A DNA stretch of 64,000 nt from Helianthus annuus (Eukaryota; Streptophyta; Magnoliopsida; Asterales; Asteraceae). The stretch lies in assembly GCF_002127325.2 (NCBI RefSeq), contig NC_035446.2, positions 155,984,629-156,048,628 on the forward strand, written 5' to 3'. Position numbers and translations under genes: made by a program. The notes under the pieces were generated by a model. It was given only the letters and a program-made list of their open reading frames with translations. It did no database searches and was not told the DNA's origin. Position 1 is the stretch's first letter, and every line of letters starts with the position of its first letter. Positions 1 to 10,935 of the stretch are shown piece by piece.

Positions 1-675
1 ATGCAATACAGATTCCTGATCATCACCTTACATCATCCAATCATTCCATATTAGCAAAACACACGGTTACGTAAGTACTAATAACATGTTCATATGCAGA
101 TTTATTCATATCACAGATTAACCATAACCTTATTGCATGACACTAAACCAATTGACTCACCTATTACCTTCTTATTGTCAATTTTATTAGGTTCCATCCA
201 CATTTCTTATATCAGCAACTGTTTTCAAGTTACAAACGTCAAGTAAAAAATCTAATCATACTTCATACGATTTCGTTATTCTTCATTTTAGGGCTTTTAT
301 CAATTGCGTAACCGACCTATTTAACACTTTTTTATATTTTGATTTTGTTAACCATCATTTTCCCATCCAAATTATTCGTCTTCCATCAATCAAGGTTTTT
401 TGCGTAACAACTACAAATCGTTCAACCTGCATTAACATCATTATAGACGTTAATTATATACTAAATATACAGTAATGATTATTGATATTCTTTTAGGTGC
501 ACATATTTTGGTGATTTTTAAACAACTACTATATTATCATTACCATATGTTTAATACTATTATAATGTAAAAGGCGGTGCTTCTATGAAAATAATGTTTA
601 ACATACGCTATTCCTTTATATCATTTTATTATGAATTTAACGTATGTTGTCTGTTTTGACTTATGAATACAGCAA
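1..675. other. AT-rich non-coding stretch upstream of the Helitron gene
   Basis: No open reading frame of note and no recognisable RNA gene. It immediately precedes the first exon of the Helitron gene and is probably the element's 5' non-coding part. I could not find a convincing Helitron 5' end (TC...), so the left boundary of the element may lie here or outside the window. Confidence 0.4.
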
Positions 676-3600
676 ATGGCAAGTAAGAAAAGATTTAAAA
701 ATACACCGTTGATTGATAATACTTTAGTTGGGGAATCATCTAACAGTAAGTTATTTTAGTACAATTGATTTTGTTAACAATTACAATTACATGTATTCCA
801 TTTGATATTAGTAATCTCTATATATACTCACACGTTACAAACTATGTGTGTAGGTACGCTTCCAAGAACACCGTTGTCCAATATTTCCAATGGTAAATTT
901 GACATATTACAAGTATTTATTTATTATTGGATCAATTTAAATTTAGTTATTGTACAATATAAATATATTTCTATTTTGTGGCCAACTTTTAACCACTAAT
1001 CTAGGTATATCATTCGCTCATACACCTCAAACAGTTATTGGTATGTTATATATTTCATTATTTTCAGTTATTTAACGATTTCATATCGTATGTTGTGCTT
1101 ATTGATTTTTTATATACATAATTTATTAGGTACAAATGAATCAGTTTCGTTAACTTATAACTCAAATGGTATGTCATATCTTAATGTAACTTAATATGTG
1201 TTATCTCATTGACTACACTTCTTACGTTGTTATATTAGTTTGTTACACGAATAGGATCTAATATATATAGTATTATCAAATTGAATGATTCAGGATTACT
1301 TGCTAAAGAAAGAAGAAAAATGCGCAAGCTCTATCTTGATAGCAAACGATCGAATTCAAAGAAACAAAGTACTGGTCCTTTTAGTAGAGGATGCTCAAAA
1401 GTCGATAATCGGTCTCAGGTCATCGACAAAGAGAATTATAATCCAAATATTTCTTCATCATCTAATAATTTTCACACAGTGCGGAACTTGAAATATGTAA
1501 CCACATCAGCATCATCAAGTACCATCACGACCAGTATGTTATCTCATCAACTTTTATTTCTCATTATAGTCTATAAATTTGTATAGTTTATGTATTGTTA
1601 AATATATCTCACTAGCTACTATTTTTTTTGTTCAATAGGTGGTCTTCCTTTGAATAACGAATTTACCACTTCTACAAGTACTCGGTTTTCTATTGTTTCA
1701 AACATTGTTACACAAAGCAGTAACTCCATTGGTCAATCGTCCTCAACGTTAACAAAGCTGAATTCCGGTAAACAAAAGCTTTTACCTAAGAAACGCCGTA
1801 TTGATCCTATTCCAATGTTAGATCTTACGTCTGATGATGAGAATGTAGACTTTGCTCCCATTCAAGACCCTTGTAAGGGTGTATCGACACGTTATAATAA
1901 TTCTGAGTATTTGTTGTTTATTTATTAGTTAAATAAACTGTATTCGTTAATTTATTCATTACTCAGTGATCAATTTGTTTTATGTTAGATTATTTGGATC
2001 ATGGTAATCAAAGCCTTAAATGTGAGATGTGTGATTCATTCTTATGGACTGACGAAGGTGGTAAAGGGAGAATTACATTGGGTAAGTTAAGCTATAGCTT
2101 ATGTTGTGGTTATGGAAAAGTGGAGCTTCCGGATTTGAAAGAGCCTTCTTCAATATACAAGGATCTATTTGCAAATTCTAATGAAAACAACAAGTATTTT
2201 CTAAAGAATATCCGTCGATATAATTCTATGTTCGCATTCACATCCATGGGTGGAAAAGTAGATTCAAACATCAATAGTGGAAGGGCACCTTATGTATTTC
2301 GTATCAGTGGACAGAATTTTCATTCATTAGGTGGTTTGGTACCTGCACCTGGAAAACAGCCAAAGTTCTCCCAGCTTTATATTTATGACACTGAGAATGA
2401 AGTTTCAAATCGAAATAAGTTGTTCAGGTATTTCATACCAACTATTGTTCTTTTTAGTTTTTTTTTTATTTACCAATACACAGATGTTATGTTATGTGCT
2501 AAATTTAGTTAACACGTTTTTCTTAATTCACAGTGACTCCACAAATAAGTCCGACTTGCATTTAAAGCAAATAGATCTTCATCTCATAAAGTTTTTAAAA
2601 GACTTCCTGGATAATAATAATCAGTTGGTTAAAAGTTACAGAATAGCAAGAAACCACTTCAATGATAATCCTAATGAGAACTTCAAACTTCGTATCATTT
2701 ACAAAAGAGATCTTGATGGTCGTACTTACAACTTGCCTTCATCTTCTGAAGTTGCTGCATTGATTGTTGGTGGTATCCAACAAATAGTTGACCATCGTGA
2801 TATTGTTGTTGAGTCTCACACGAAAGGTCTTCAACGAATAAGTGAACTTCATCCATCATATCTTGCACTTCAGTATCCAATTCTTTTTCCCAATGGTGAT
2901 GACGGATATAGAATAGACATTCCTCATAGGGATGGTATAAGTACTTTAAAGAAAATTAGTCCCCAGTGTACAATGAGAGAATTCTTTGCTTATAGAATCC
3001 AAGATCGATCAACTTCATTTTCGCTAATATTAAATGCACGCAGATTGTTCCAGCAATTTTTGGTTGATGCATATACCATGATCGAGAGTGAAAGACTTAA
3101 TTATATCTGTTTTCAACAAAAACATCTTAGGTCTGAATCATACACAAATCTTCAGAAATTTAAGAATGAGGGAAAAGAGGATCTATCTAATACTGGGGTA
3201 CGGTTAGTACTACCATCATCTTTTACTGGTGGGTCTCGGTATATGCAGCAAAATTATCTAGATGCTATGGCTATTTGCAAATGGTTCGGGTATCCTGATT
3301 TTTTCATTACGGTGACATGTAATCCTAAGTGGCCAGAGATTATCCGATACCTTCGAAATACTTCTATTAAGCAAGAGGACAGACCAGATATTATGTGTCG
3401 TTTGTTTAAGATGAAACTGGATTCAATCATAAAGGATTTGAAGGACAAGAAAGTCTTTGGAGCACTAAGTGCAGGTATAAATACAATGTAAATATTCTTA
3501 TTATTATTATTATTATTATTATTATATTATTATTTTTAGTATGAAATTTTTACAGTTACTCTAATATTATTAATTTTTTTTGTAGCGGTTTATACTGTTG

Positions 3601-6555
3601 AATTTCAAAAGCGTGGATTGCCACATGCTCACATTTGTATTTTTTTGAAACCTGAATCCAAGCTTCTCTCCGTTTATCACGTAGACAAATTCATATCTGC
3701 TGAGATACCAGATAAGAATCAAGATCCCGCTCTTTATGCTCTTGTATCCGAGTTTATGATTCATGGTCCATGTGGAAATGCAAATCCCAATTGTCCTTGT
3801 ATGGTTGATAATAGATGTTCTAAAAAATTTCCAAAAAAATTCATTAATGAAACAATTACCGATGCTGAAGGTTTCCCTGTATACAGAAGAAGAGATAATG
3901 GAAACACCATTATCAAGTCCAAAGTTCAATTGGACAACAGAAGTGTCGTTCCATATAATCCGCTTCTCTTGAAAAGATACCAAGCTCACATTAATGTAGA
4001 ATGGTGCAATCAAGCGGGTTCTATCAAATATTTGTTTAAGTACATTAATAAAGGTCCAGACAAAGCATCGCTTGTGGTGTCAAATGGAGACGGTACAGAT
4101 AACGAACAAACAGCAAAGGATGAGATCAAAGCTTATTATGATTGTAGGTACGTTTCCGCTTGTGAAGCTTCTTGGAGAATATTTGCAAATGAAGTTCACT
4201 ATAGGTTTCCTCCAGTTATGAGGCTTCCTTTTCATATGGAAGGTCAACAAAATGTTGTTTTTGGTGCCGAAGACGATATTGAAGAAGTGTTGGACAAGCC
4301 ATCAGTCTCTTCATCCATTTTTTTAAAGTGGATGGAGATGAACATAAATAATGAGGAAGCACGGAAGCTTACGTATGTTGAGTTTCCTACAAAATTCTGT
4401 TGGAAACTAAAAGATAGAAATTGGGCAGAACGTAAAAGAAAATTATTACAGATTGGACGCATTCATTCTGTTTCCCCTGCTTTGGGTGAACCATATTTTC
4501 TTAGAATTCTTTTAAACAAAGTCAAAGGACCAAGATCCTTTGAAGAAATTAGAACTGTTGATGGCCAGTTGTTTCCAACCTTCAGGGATGCATGTTATGC
4601 TATGGGTTTGTTAGACGATGACATGGAATACATAGAAGCCATTAAAGAAGCGAGTTTTACGGGAGATGGTCGTTATATTCGTGCATTGTTTGTTACTTTG
4701 CTGTTGTCAAACACATTATCAAGACCTGAATTTGTTTTCGAACAAACATGGAAATACTTGGGGGATGACATTTTATACAAAACGAGAAAAGAAACAAAGA
4801 ACAAAGGTTTGTTTTTCATTTATTACGCATAATAGTATTCATATTTAATTTTTCCCACATTTTTTAAATGGCTTTACTTTTTGCTGTACAGATCTTGTAA
4901 TGTCAGATGAGAGATTGAAGAACAAGACATTGGTGGAGATTGAGAAGTACCTCATTCGAAATGGGTCCTCTTTGACACGATGGCCAACAATTCCATATCC
5001 TGATTACGATTCGTTTGCTGTTGGAAACAATCGTCTGGTTGATGAAGAACTGTCTTTTAATGTTCCTCAGGTACAGAGCGAGTTAGATAGTCTAAAATCT
5101 TCATTGACTGACGAACAACTATATGTTTATAATCAGATAATGACAGCCGTTGAAGGCGACAAAGGAGGTGTATTTTTTGTTTACGGATATGGATGAACGG
5201 GTAAGACGTTTTTGTGGAAGACGTTAGCCTTAACCGTTAGGTCGAGAGAGCAGATTGTTTTAAATGTGGCTTCAAGTGGTATTGCTTCACTTTTAATGTC
5301 AAGAGGTAGAACGGCTCATTCTAGATTTCACATCCCCATAAATTTAGATGAGAGTTCTATGTGTCACATAAGGCTCGATGGTGATGTAGCTTATCTGCTT
5401 AAACAAACTAGGTTGATTATATGGGACGAAGCACCCATGGTACATAGACATGCGTTTGAAGCTTTAGATAGAACATTAAAAGATATTTTTGTCGATAAAA
5501 GCAAGTGTCAGTCGGATGTTTTGTTTGGAGGTAAGGTTATCGTTTTTGGTGGTGATTTTAGACAAATTCTTCCTGTTATTCCAAACGGAAGTAGGCAAGA
5601 AATTGTTAACGCTTCGTTGAGTTCATCCTATATATGGCCCCATTGCAAGTTACTTACTTTGACCAAAAACATGAGATTGACTGTTGGTGTTTTACCATCT
5701 ACAGTCGAGTCGACAAAGAGATTTGCCGAATGGCTTCTTGATATTGGCGAGGGTAAAGTTGGAGGGGACAATGATGGTGTAGCAACTGTAGAAATACCAT
5801 CTGATTTGTTAATCACAGATTGTTTGGATCCCATCGAAAGTTTAATTCAATTTGTATATCCATCTGTTCTTGAAAGATATAAGGATCGAGATTATTTTTC
5901 TGAAAGGGCGATTCTGACACCAAAAAACGAGGTGGTACATGAAATAAATGATCGACTACTAGAATTGTTTCCTGGTGAACTAACAGAGTACCTGAGTTCT
6001 GATAGTATATGTGCGACGGAGAAAGGTATCGATTCATTCCAACAAGAGTTGTATTCTCCTGATGTCCTTAATGGTTTAAAGATATCTGGTTTACCTAATC
6101 ATCGTTTGGTTTTAAAACCTGGAGTTCCAATTATGCTTCTTAGGAACATTGATCAGCAAAATGGTTTGTGTAATGGTATAAGGTTACAGGTTACATTTCT
6201 TGGAAAGAGGGTTATAGAAGCTGAAATTATATCAGGTGCTAATGTCGGAACCAGAACATTCATACCAAGAATTAGCATGATTCCCTCCGACAAAAAAATT
6301 CCTTTTGCTTTTCAAAGACGACAGTTTCCTGTTGCTGTGTGCTTTGCTATGACGATCAACAAGAGTCAAGGCCAATCTTTATCTAAGGTTGGATTGTTTT
6401 TAAAAGAGCCCGTTTTTACACATGGCCAGCTATATGTAGCATTATCAAGAGTTAAATCAAGGGAAGGTGTGAAGATGTTAATTCTTGATAAGGATGGCAA
6501 ACCTACCAACACAACAACTAATGTGGTTTACAAAGAAGTGTTCACACACTTATGA
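676..6555 (+). pseudogene. Helitron Rep-helicase (HUH nuclease + Pif1-like helicase), one nonsense codon
   Basis: Rolling-circle transposase of a Helitron. My model has ten exons: 676-745, 854-892, 1005-1040, 1130-1168, 1255-1533, 1639-1872, 1989-2427, 2534-3474, 3586-4806 and 4892-6555. All introns are GT-AG, and the exon total (4962 nt) divides by three. Seen in order: a C-x2-C element (CEMCDSFLW) in the seventh exon; the Helitron-like N domain; the HUH motif (RGLPHAHICIFL, about residue 705); the two-tyrosine motif (YLFKY, about 839-843); then a Pif1/RecD-like helicase with Walker A, Walker B (IIWDEAPM), GGDFRQ, INKSQGQS and YVALSR. The single lesion is TGA at 5194-5196 (codon 1201), replacing a glycine codon within Walker A (GYG-stop-TGKT). 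Everything downstream stays in frame. The start ATG at 676 is inferred because it joins in phase to the small exons. The exon model is inference; the motifs are seen directly. Confidence 0.85.
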
Positions 6556-7275
6556 TATGTGTCTGAATTGAATTTTCATTCTAATAACTGTAATAAAAGT
6601 TACTTGAATTGTTGATATTACTAGAATGGTTGTTATTAGTTGTTTTTTATCATATCACCTTACATATGTTGGTGTTTATTAACAGTAAGTAACCTCAGTG
6701 ACTTATAATTTTGTTGAAACACTACTTGAATACCATTTCACATATTCATAAGAGTATAGTATTTTTTAAAACGATTTCTTATTGTTTGTATTTATTGTGT
6801 TAAGTTATTTCACTAATACATAACTATCACAAAGCAACATAAAATGCATAACATTTTTTGTGTGAGTCAAAGGGAAGTTGGGCCATTATGAAAACACTTT
6901 TTTATTTTGCCTGTAGAACGTTTCAAAATAATCAATTGGAGCCCAAGATATGATTGCCCCAATTGATTCAATAGAAACAAAAAAAAAATACATTCACCAA
7001 ACAATTTAAATGACCCATTATTTTTAACTTATTTTTGTAAACTTCCTGCACTAAAGGCATTTCAAAATAATAACAAATCGAACAAACTTTCCTCATGCCG
7101 TTACCCCATGTAAAAAGTTAATGATTCTACGTGAAACCTTTAAACACACATGGACGCCAATTTGGAATATTATTCAAACCGAATAAAAAATATTTCTTAG
7201 TAAGGGAAACAATCCACTCATTAGTTTATAAATATTACTTATGTATTATTTTTTAATTCAAACATAAATTTTTCT
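6556..7275. other. Helitron 3' non-coding region
   Basis: AT-rich sequence between the helicase stop codon and the terminal hairpin. No ORF, repeat or RNA gene recognised. It is probably the 3' UTR and subterminal region of the element. Confidence 0.6.
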
Positions 7276-7304
7276 ACCCGCGATGTTCGCGGGTGATAGC
7301 CTAG
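7276..7304 (+). other. Helitron 3' terminal hairpin and CTAG end
   Basis: Inverted arms at 7276-7282 and 7288-7294 with loop ATGTT form a 7-bp GC-rich stem. The stem is followed by GATAGC and the terminal CTAG (7301-7304), and the next base is T. This matches the CTRR-plus-hairpin rule for Helitron 3' ends. Confidence 0.9.
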
Positions 7305-9503
7305 TTACTTATATAAGTATAATGTAATGGATATTGGTATGCCATAAGAATGACGGTTAGCAGGCAATAGCACTTAATTGCTATTTATTCTTGCTTATTG
7401 ATATTACTTGGTCTAGAATAAAAGATATGTTATGGAAATACAAATTTCCTTGATTCTGAATAAAAGCACTAATAAAAGAGGCATTTTTAAAAATCTTGAA
7501 AAGATACTATTTATGGGAAATAGAAAATTTTCTCCGGCAAGACTGGGCATGGTGTAGCAGACTCTCCAGCTTTTCCGGATATACTGAGGTTACCTCTCCG
7601 GCGCGAATCGGATAAGACGAGGTAAATAAAATGTCAAACAAGTGACAAGATTTCCCTAAATAGTATCATGGCCTGATATCAGACTTGTTTTTGGAAATAA
7701 GAATCTGTTAAATACATTAACCTTATAAAGGGTATGTATATTACAGTATGTGAAATATATGATTATATAGATATGTATATCTATAAGAAATTCCAAAAGC
7801 CATAACGATTGATAATTAAGAATAAAGCACAAGCATATGTGTCAATAATAAATCTAGATTCCTTTATCAAGAATCTCTTACATATATCGATATCAAACAT
7901 TATTTTGTTTGATCATCTACCTCGTAACTCGAGCGAAAATAATAATAATGGAAATCCATTAAGTTGGGACACCATCAAAAGTATAAGAATTTCCAATGCG
8001 TTACCATAAACTATTAACGCAAATAAGAAGCATGTAAAGTTGGGCTAGTGCACAAGAAAACACGTGAAACTTAAATTATACGCCCACAGACGTCGAAGTA
8101 TATCACACACGACTTTCGAGGCAAGACCTTTGGAAAATATGATTGGGCACGACGACACCAATACTAATTCCGTCAGTGGAAGAACTACTAATCAAAAAGC
8201 GGCACTCTGCCACATGATCCTACAAACGATCTGAATATCGCTGAGGTATGTTGGGACAAGATTTCACAACCATCGATGCATAGTCTAATCAGAGTCATAA
8301 TTATTGGTACTGCAAAAGAAGTCATATACTTTTGCAATTCCCTTATTTCCTTTATGACAAATATACCAGATTCGACATTCTCTGGTAATGTCATTTAACA
8401 ATAGTTATCACACGAAATTCCAGATAAGAAGTTCTTATATTTCTTTCGCTGCAATTCTGACTTCTGCCTATAAAGAGTTGACTTTCGTGTTTCCACTTCT
8501 TTTAATGGTCATCATACCATGAGGATTTCTTTCATAGCAGCAAATATTGATCCATTTCATTTCTTGGTAAATCCACACGTTACACATGCACTGTTTGTTG
8601 CGCATGTGGTTCATTTGAGTTATGAAAACCATAGGAGGGCATCATTCCCATTTGTTGTTTTATCAAAAAGTTCAAATATCATTTCACTATACTTGATCTT
8701 TGCATTGTAAACCGCGTTTTTACAAAGCGATGACTCATTAATATCGAAGCAATGAATTTCTTGAAAAACTCGATTTTCTTTTGAAAGGTATACATGGTTT
8801 TTGTTGTGATCATGTTCGAACTTTCTTATTCAAACTCGTTTTATTCAAAATCAGTTAACTTGCTCGCAATACATATTCCATTCAAGGTCCTATATGATGA
8901 ATTGAAGCCATCATATTCAAAATAATCCCAACAAGCACTTCATTTCTCTTGAACTATAACATGCTTGTTGGTCTTCAACTTCATTGAATCATTTTCTTTA
9001 AATCACGATCACCTTGTGGTGACGTTTTCACAAATTTGAAGATTGCGCTAATCTCGTTTAAATTTATGACTAGTTATTATTATTTATTTTTGATAATTAA
9101 TATTTGTAATAAAATATTAATAATAGTGGTGTTAATATTATTTTTAGGTATTAGGGTTATTGTCAAGTACAGGTATTGGGTAGCCTAGCCTTAGTTAGGC
9201 ATGGACTGATCACCTATGCTTAAACAAGACAGCACTAACCAATATCCAACCATGATAATAACTATTTAATGTATATAAATTAAGTCATCATACTTATTTA
9301 GTAAATTTCAATTATATATAAAAATATTTTTATATTATATATAAAAATATATATACTTTGTACTGTAAAGAGAAGACATATTTTCATAAAACAATTAAAG
9401 GGACGAATAAAATTATCTAAATAATTGTCTAAGTATTCATGAACAAGACATATTATAAATAAATGTTCATCTTGATTAATATTTCACAACTATTAAATAC
9501 TTA
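7305..9503. other. Unrecognised AT-rich spacer
   Basis: About 2.2 kb without a coherent ORF. Short open stretches exist but show no motif I recognise. It has the same base composition and look as 14904-16082, from which the MULE at 9513-14894 separates it, so both are probably one older decayed element, possibly the degraded interior of the gypsy whose 3' LTR starts at 16083. Confidence 0.3.
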
Positions 9504-9512
9504 TAGAAATAT

Positions 9513-9706
9513 GAGTTAAATGCTTGGTTGGTCCCTGTGGTTTGCAAAAATTTCACACTTGGTCCCAAAGGTTTACTAATTACACTCGTGGTCCCCAAAC
9601 TTGTCAAAAGTGCACTCGTGTGGTCCCCAGGTCTAACTGAAGTTAAATTTCTCTGTTAAATCCCATCACGTGCTAAGCACATGAGGGTAATTTGGTCTTT
9701 TCACCT
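9513..9706 (+). repeat. Left TIR of the MuDR-type MULE
   Basis: 194 bp, matching the reverse complement of 14701-14894 with only a few substitutions. It lies upstream of the transposase start at 9895 and presumably contains its promoter, as TIRs of maize MuDR do. Confidence 0.92.
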
Positions 9707-10561
9707 TGATTTGATGTCTACTTTTGCAATTGCACAGTTTAGTCCCTGGTTGTCAGTTGATATTTATGGTTTTCCCTCTCATTTCTTCTCATCTCTCTCA
9801 CACTAACACCAAGAAACCCTCCCGTCTCTTCACTTTCTCTGCAAAATCAAGGCGATTGAAGAAATAATCAGCCGTATAGGATCGATCGAACAGAATGGGT
9901 TGGTACATTAGGGACGAGTATGATGATTTCACTCCAGATCGTGATTACAGTAAGTTTTTTTGTATGATTGTGCTAAAGTTCAAACATTTAGCGATTTTGA
10001 AGTGTCTCATAGTGTTTTGCCTGTTTTTTTGTTATGATTTTTGAACAGAAGGAAACCCTAGTTCGTTTTCTGCAAAAATCTTCTACGGTGGATTTTTTAG
10101 GAGGGTTCCAAGCAGAAGGTATCTACAAGGAAGGTCAGTGTATGTGGATTACATCGACATTGATGAGTTTTCTGTTCATGAAGTTGATTGGATGATGCGA
10201 GAACTAAAGTTCTTGAAAGAAAAGGTGCCACTTTATTATCATTTTCAAATACCAGGTAGAGATTTAGATACTGGTTTGGTAGCTTTAGGGTGTGATGCTG
10301 ATGTTCGTAACTTGTCAAAATATGTGGGTGAAAATAAGTTAATTAACTTTTACATTGAACAAGGAACATCTATGGTTGATACTTATTTAAAATCACCTGA
10401 GGGATCTAAGGTTGTTATTGAGGAATTACCAGAGGAAAACCAGGAGTTTGTTGGTGTTAGACAAAACAAAAAAAAGTTGGTACCTGAAGGAGATTGATGC
10501 TTGAGTATGTTGAAGGTCCTCTAGTGTTAATAACAATACAAGTAATATAGAGATTGAGACT

Positions 10562-10729
10562 GATAATGCAGTAGGTAACAATGATAATGCAGTGGGTAAC
10601 AATGATAATGCAGTGGGTAACAATGATAATGCAGTAGGTAACAATGATAATCCAGTAGGTAACAATGATAATCCAGTAGGTAACAATGATAATCCAGCAG
10701 GTAACAATGATAATCCAGTAGGTAACAAT
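10562..10729 (+). repeat. 21-bp coding tandem repeat (8 units, VGNNDNA/P)
   Basis: Eight head-to-tail 21-bp units starting GATAATGCAGTAGGTAACAA, encoding a seven-residue Asn/Asp-rich unit in the linker of the MULE transposase. Units differ by single bases, which also gives long but spurious reverse-strand reading frames. Confidence 0.9.
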
Positions 10730-10845
10730 GATAATATAGGGATTGAGACTGATAATGCAAAAGAGGCTACATGGGTAGATGGTTTTAACTTTGATGACAT
10801 TGATTTTTCTGTAGAATTCCCAAACAATGAGGGTCATAAGGATAA

Positions 10846-10935
10846 TGAGGGTAATAGGGAGGCTGAGGATGAGGGTGAGGGTAATAGGGAGGCTGAGGAT
10901 GAGGGTGAGGGCAATAGGGAGGCTGAGGATGATGG
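10846..10935 (+). repeat. 30-bp coding tandem repeat (3 units, EGNREAEDEG)
   Basis: Three 30-bp units, nearly identical, encode ten-residue acidic units. They extend the acidic linker of the transposase between the PB1-like and MuDR domains. Confidence 0.88.

Larger units (their letters stand above)
1..7304 (+). mobile_element. Helitron (rolling-circle DNA transposon), left end undetermined
   Basis: The element is defined by its Rep-helicase gene (676-6555) and by a textbook 3' terminus at 7276-7304: a 7-bp GC-rich hairpin (ACCCGCG / CGCGGGT, 5-nt loop), a six-base spacer and CTAG followed by T. Helitrons insert between A and T without duplicating the target, so no TSD is expected. The 5' end is not located and position 1 is only the window edge. 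The coding part is nearly intact, with one nonsense codon, so the copy is fairly recent. Confidence 0.85.

Noticed and set aside
4244..6037. Minus-strand ORFs opposite the Helitron helicase
   Set aside because: Shadows of the conserved plus-strand coding exons.
10562..10935. CRISPR-like look of regular repeats
   Set aside because: Units are head-to-tail without unique spacers, encode protein in frame, and the DNA is plant nuclear.
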